9,135 nucleotides of DNA, from positions 1 through 9,135 of the forward strand of contig JAUPVA010000027.1 in assembly GCA_030917245.1 (NCBI GenBank), given 5' to 3'. Source of the DNA: Patescibacteria group bacterium. Its GTDB lineage: Bacteria; Patescibacteriota; Saccharimonadia; Saccharimonadales; Saccharimonadaceae. The position numbers and the translations under genes were made by a program. Shown here one piece after another: positions 6,268-9,135 of the stretch. Within the stretch, counting starts at the first letter, position 1. Each line of letters starts with the position of its first letter. Under the pieces are notes generated by a model. That model did no database searches. It worked only from the letters and a program-made list of their open reading frames with translations, and was not told the DNA's origin.

Positions 6268-7755
6268 ATGTTAGAAGCATTCATCGCCTTTGTCGGTGTT
6301 GTTTTGGGTGCGGGCGGAAAGCTCGTTTACGATCGTCAAGTCAAGGCACGGACATCTCAGCAGATTGACAAGGAGCTGGCATCCGCCAAGACAAAAGCGA
6401 GCGACATCGTATTGAAAGCGAAAGATGAAGCACTCGAAATCGAAAAAGAGCGACGTCGTGAATGGAAGAAGACCGAAGACCGATTGGCAGATCGAGAAGT
6501 TACTCTTGACCGCAAACTCGATGAACTCGATAAGCGTGCAGAAAAACTTCGCTCTCAAGAAGACGAAGTCGAATCACTGAAGAATGAGATTCGTGAAATT
6601 CGATCACGCCAACAAGAGAAACTTGAAAAAATTGCCGGGCTTAAGAAAAAAGACGCTGCAGATAAATTAATGCAGATGACCGAACGTGATATAAAACACG
6701 ACCTAGTTGGACTAGTAGACAAGTTACAAAAAGATGCAATGCATGACGCCGAAGAAAGGGCGTCAACCATACTCGTTACGGCAATGGAACGCATGAGTTC
6801 GGAAGTAACCGCTGAACGCACAGTAACAGCCATAAAGTTGACCGATGACGACATGAAAGGCCGCATCATAGGTAAGGAGGGCCGAAATATTCAGAGCCTC
6901 CAGCGTGCCACTGGTGTCGATATCCTTGTCGACGATACACCGGGCATGGTTGTCATGAGCAGTTTTGATCCGATTCGGCGGCAAGTAGCGCGGCTGACAC
7001 TTGAGATGTTGATGAAGGATGGGCGTATTCACCCAGGTCGCATTGAAGAGGTCGTCGCGAAAGCGCAGAAGCAGATTGAAAAAGAAGTAACTCGTGCCGG
7101 TGAGGATGCCGCCCGCGACGTAGGTGTTGTCGGTATACCTAAAGAGATGCTGCAGCTACTTGGCGAATTGAAGTACCGCACCAGTTATGGTCAGAATGTC
7201 TTGATGCATTCTACAGAAATGGCGCATATTGCTGGCATGATTGCTGAAGAAATAGGCGCGAATGTGAGGGTGGCAAAGATTGCAACGCTACTTCATGATG
7301 TCGGCAAGGCAGTTAGTCATAAGATCGAAGGCAAGCACCATCACATTGGAGCAGAGCTAGCGCAAAAGTACGGCATGAGCGATGATATCGTCCATGCGAT
7401 AGAGGCGCATCATGATGATATTGAAGCAACCACTCCAGAAGCATTGGTTGTTCGGGTTGTGGACGCTGCGAGCGCGGCACGACCCGGAGCCCGTAACATT
7501 TCGGCAGAAAACTTTTCTGAGCGAATGCGTGATCTGGAAAACATCGCGACGAGTTTCGAGGGAATCGATAAAGCCTATGCAATTTCAGCTGGGCGTGAAG
7601 TGCGAGTGATAGTTCGTCCAGAAAAAGTCGATGACTTATCGGGTATTAAGCTCGCACGAGATATCGCGAATAAGATTGAAAGTACAATGCAGTATCCCGG
7701 TACGATAAAAGTGAATGTTATCCGCGAGACGCGCGCGATTGAGTTTGCGAAGTAG
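6268..7755 (+). CDS. rny: Ribonuclease Y
   Basis: 495 residues, slightly shorter than the about 520 of Bacillus RNase Y. RNase Y is a membrane-anchored endonuclease that starts mRNA turnover. In order: an N-terminal membrane helix at about 2-20, a long charged coiled coil at about 28-160, a KH domain with GRIIGKEGRNI at 198-208, and an HD domain with H314, HHH at 357-359 and the metal-binding H343-D344 in LLHDVGKA. VVDAASAARPGAR at 397-409 and the C-terminal GTIKVNVIRE at 478-487 are also characteristic. I chose the ATG at 6268 because GAAAGGA lies 7 nt upstream and it puts the membrane helix at the N-terminus. The frame is open back to a GTG at 6166, but those 34 codons have no family character. 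The 3' end overlaps a convergent membrane-protein gene by 38 nt. All catalytic residues are present. Confidence 0.96.
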   Translation: MLEAFIAFVGVVLGAGGKLVYDRQVKARTSQQIDKELASAKTKASDIVLKAKDEALEIEKERRREWKKTEDRLADREVTLDRKLDELDKRAEKLRSQEDEVESLKNEIREIRSRQQEKLEKIAGLKKKDAADKLMQMTERDIKHDLVGLVDKLQKDAMHDAEERASTILVTAMERMSSEVTAERTVTAIKLTDDDMKGRIIGKEGRNIQSLQRATGVDILVDDTPGMVVMSSFDPIRRQVARLTLEMLMKDGRIHPGRIEEVVAKAQKQIEKEVTRAGEDAARDVGVVGIPKEMLQLLGELKYRTSYGQNVLMHSTEMAHIAGMIAEEIGANVRVAKIATLLHDVGKAVSHKIEGKHHHIGAELAQKYGMSDDIVHAIEAHHDDIEATTPEALVVRVVDAASAARPGARNISAENFSERMRDLENIATSFEGIDKAYAISAGREVRVIVRPEKVDDLSGIKLARDIANKIESTMQYPGTIKVNVIRETRAIEFAK

Positions 7756-8320
7756 ACGAAGTAACTCGCTTCGTTTCAAGAGCCCATGCTGTAAGAAAAC
7801 TCGCGGCGCTGACGAAAGCAAGCCAGAGTGCAATCATTATGATGATGCTCTGGCTTATTTCTTTGTAAGCGGGGAGTAGCATACAGATAAGAAGAGGAAA
7901 CAATACGAGGAGTAGCTGGATAGTTAGCCGAATACGCCGCGATAGGGTCTTCTGACGTTTAGCGGGTAATTTTTTTCGATGAGTAATTAAGGGCATTGCC
8001 GTCGATGTACTCCGACGAATTAAATATTCTCCAGATTCAACGATTACTTTGGGAATTCGCACTAATACAATGACTGATACGGTTAGCACAATTGCGGTAA
8101 TGAGGCCGATTGTCAGTAGCAGCAGAGGTGAGGATTCAATCGTCGGCAATGATACTGTCTGACTGTGAGTTGGCTGTACGATAAGCGAGTCTAATGAGCC
8201 ACTCTCTAGTAGGGGAGGAATAGCGATGATGGCGAGCCATAGCCACTGCAGCATGCAACTGGTGTATGCCAAGGTTAAAAGAATTCTATAGATAATTCGT
8301 ACGGCGACCTGGCGATGCAT
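7718..8320 (-). CDS. Unrecognised multi-pass membrane protein
   Basis: 200 residues that I cannot place in a family. Hydrophobic segments lie at about 9-36, 64-88, 132-150 and 157-180, giving four likely membrane helices. A basic loop, with HRKK and KRQK at about 114-124 and RR at 128-129, lies between helices 2 and 3 and should be cytoplasmic by the positive-inside rule. The tail at 184-200 is Ser/Thr/Arg-rich. The ATG at 8320 is chosen because TGA-TAGAAT, an extended -10, ends 7 nt upstream, matching the leaderless starts of neighbouring genes. Only a weak AAGAG is nearby. The gene is divergent from the exonuclease gene and convergent with rny, overlapping its last 38 nt, so it is probably a single-gene transcript. 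The opposite strand has no comparable frame over most of the span, which supports it being real. Confidence 0.7.
   Translation of the reverse strand: MHRQVAVRIIYRILLTLAYTSCMLQWLWLAIIAIPPLLESGSLDSLIVQPTHSQTVSLPTIESSPLLLLTIGLITAIVLTVSVIVLVRIPKVIVESGEYLIRRSTSTAMPLITHRKKLPAKRQKTLSRRIRLTIQLLLVLFPLLICMLLPAYKEISQSIIIMIALWLAFVSAASFLTAWALETKRVTSSTSQTQSRASRG
7754..7776. terminator. Weak hairpin at the rny / membrane-gene convergence
   Basis: ACGAAG (7756-7761) pairs with CTTCGT (7769-7774) around a 7-nt loop, extended by one G.T and one A-T pair to 8 bp. It begins at the rny stop codon. Only TTT follows on the plus strand, so as an intrinsic terminator it is weak. For the minus-strand gene it lies inside the coding region. 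Confidence 0.3.
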
Positions 8321-8327
8321 GTCTCTT

Positions 8328-8336
8328 ATTCTATCA
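8328..8336 (-). promoter_or_regulatory. Extended -10 promoter of the membrane-protein gene
   Basis: On the minus strand TGA plus TAGAAT (5 of 6 matches) ends 7 nt before the ATG at 8320, predicting a leaderless mRNA. No -35 match is seen at the usual distance. Confidence 0.45.
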
Positions 8337-8359
8337 AAAATAGGTTTGGTTTCTCGGCA

Positions 8360-8368
8360 TGAGATAAT
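8360..8368 (+). promoter_or_regulatory. Extended -10 promoter of the exonuclease/GIY-YIG gene
   Basis: TGA plus GATAAT (5 of 6 matches) ends 8 nt before the ATG at 8377, again predicting a leaderless mRNA. It sits back to back with the minus-strand promoter at 8328-8336 in a 56-nt divergent gap. Confidence 0.5.
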
Positions 8369-8376
8369 AGTATGTG

Positions 8377-9135
8377 ATGTTTAGTTACCCAGTAGTGTAT
8401 GTGGATATCGAGACAACAGGAGGAAGTGCCCGTACAAGTCGTGTGCTTGAGGTTGCGGCTGTCCGAGTAGAGCCAGATGGCGTTACGAAGGAGTTTTCAG
8501 CCATATTAGACCCAGAATCGTACATACCTGCAGCGATTACTCGTCTGACCGGCATAGAGGCGGCTGATGTAGAGGGGGCTCCAAGGTTCGACGATATTGC
8601 CGATCAGCTACTTGATATACTTTCTGGTGCGGTATTTATTGCCCATAATGTGCGGTTTGATTATTCATTTCTAAAAATGGAATTTGAACGCATAGGGGTG
8701 TTGTTTTCTCCAAAATTAGTGTGTACTGTCCGATTAAGCCGAGCGTTGTACCGGTTGGAGAAAGGCCATAGTCTGGCAAAGCTGATAGAACGTCATGAGA
8801 TACCCGTGCTTCAGAGGCACAGAGCGCTTGCCGATGCTATGGCGATAAAATATTTCGCCGAGCTTGCTTTTGAGCAACATGGTGGCGATGTATTTGATGA
8901 AATGGTACAGCGTCAGTTAAGGACGCAGTATTTACCCCCCAATCTTGACCTTGATGAGTTACGTGCGATTGGCGATGAGCCAGGGGTATATGTGTTCAAA
9001 GATGAAAATGGACAGCCGCTGTACGTCGGTAAAAGTATTACATTACGTAAGAGGATTCTATCGCACTTTCGTGATACTTCTCTGAAAGAGTTGAAGATAT
9101 CACAGGCTGTTCATCACGTAGAGACAATTCCGACT
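8377..9135 (+). CDS. DnaQ-like DEDDh exonuclease fused to a UvrC-type GIY-YIG domain, partial
   Basis: Open from the ATG at 8377 through 253 codons to the right edge. Residues 1-165 are a DEDDh 3'-5' exonuclease of the DNA polymerase III epsilon type: Exo I VYVDIETTG with D10 and E12, Exo II IAHNVRFDYSFL with D95, Exo III RHRALADA with H148 and D153. All catalytic residues are present. After a linker at about 170-198 comes a GIY-YIG nuclease start like the UvrC N-terminus: PGVYVF at 202-207, LYVGKS at 215-220 and LRKRILSHF at 223-231 with the catalytic-type Arg. The acidic residue that completes the site would lie beyond the edge. Fusions of this kind are known in other bacteria, for example actinobacteria, and are thought to act in DNA repair. 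The gene could also continue into a full UvrC-like C-terminus, which the window cannot show. A leaderless start is likely. Confidence 0.93.
   Translation, partial: MFSYPVVYVDIETTGGSARTSRVLEVAAVRVEPDGVTKEFSAILDPESYIPAAITRLTGIEAADVEGAPRFDDIADQLLDILSGAVFIAHNVRFDYSFLKMEFERIGVLFSPKLVCTVRLSRALYRLEKGHSLAKLIERHEIPVLQRHRALADAMAIKYFAELAFEQHGGDVFDEMVQRQLRTQYLPPNLDLDELRAIGDEPGVYVFKDENGQPLYVGKSITLRKRILSHFRDTSLKELKISQAVHHVETIPT

Noticed and set aside
424..7755. Alternative genetic code (UGA as glycine, as in some CPR groups)
   Set aside because: TGA ends pilM, pilN and tsaE at ATGA junctions, and no in-frame TGA occurs inside conserved genes. The anomalous pilB codon is TAA.
1..9135. tRNA, rRNA, CRISPR array, transposon or prophage sequence
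   Set aside because: No direct repeat series, transposase motifs, tRNA-like folds or rRNA stretches were seen. Almost all DNA is accounted for by protein genes.

Overview
The window looks like a piece of a Patescibacteria (CPR) chromosome, most likely Candidatus Saccharibacteria (TM7). The basis is the Saccharibacteria-like character of the PilB and PilM sequences, a very short TsaB, tight gene packing, and a type IV pilus operon next to core translation genes. This is recognition from memory, not a search result. The code appears standard: TGA ends pilM, pilN and tsaE, and no TGA lies inside a gene.

Left half (1-5129), minus strand. This is a type IV pilus inner-membrane/motor operon transcribed leftward in the order pilB (assembly ATPase), pilC (platform protein), pilM (actin-like cytoplasmic protein), pilN and pilO (membrane alignment proteins; pilO runs off the left edge). 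pilB-pilC are 2 nt apart, and pilM-pilN and pilN-pilO overlap as ATGA. Together they would build the PilMNO-PilC-PilB machine that assembles pilin. Two 5' ends look damaged or recoded. pilB has an N-terminal segment (5058-5129) in the same frame as the rest of the gene but cut off by a TAA at 5055-5057. pilM has a well-placed ATG at 2062-2064 that is one base out of frame because of an A6 run.

Middle (5130-7755), plus strand. A divergent promoter region leads to tsaE and tsaB, which overlap by ATGA and take part in tRNA t6A37 synthesis. tsaB is only 128 codons but keeps both its N-terminal motifs and a normal-looking C-terminus. The 227-nt gap that follows holds an A/T hairpin, a GC-rich dyad and a possible minus-strand mini-gene without a usual start codon. 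Then comes rny (RNase Y: membrane anchor, coiled coil, KH, HD), with a clear Shine-Dalgarno.

Right part (7718-9135). A minus-strand gene for an unrecognised multi-pass membrane protein overlaps the end of rny tail to tail. It is divergent from a plus-strand gene, cut by the right edge, for a DEDDh exonuclease fused to a UvrC-like GIY-YIG nuclease domain, probably a DNA repair enzyme.

A recurring pattern is that first genes (tsaE, the membrane protein and the exonuclease) have an extended -10 (TGn + hexamer) 7-8 nt before the ATG, which predicts leaderless mRNAs. Downstream operon genes and rny have Shine-Dalgarno sequences instead. No tRNA, rRNA, CRISPR array or mobile element was seen.
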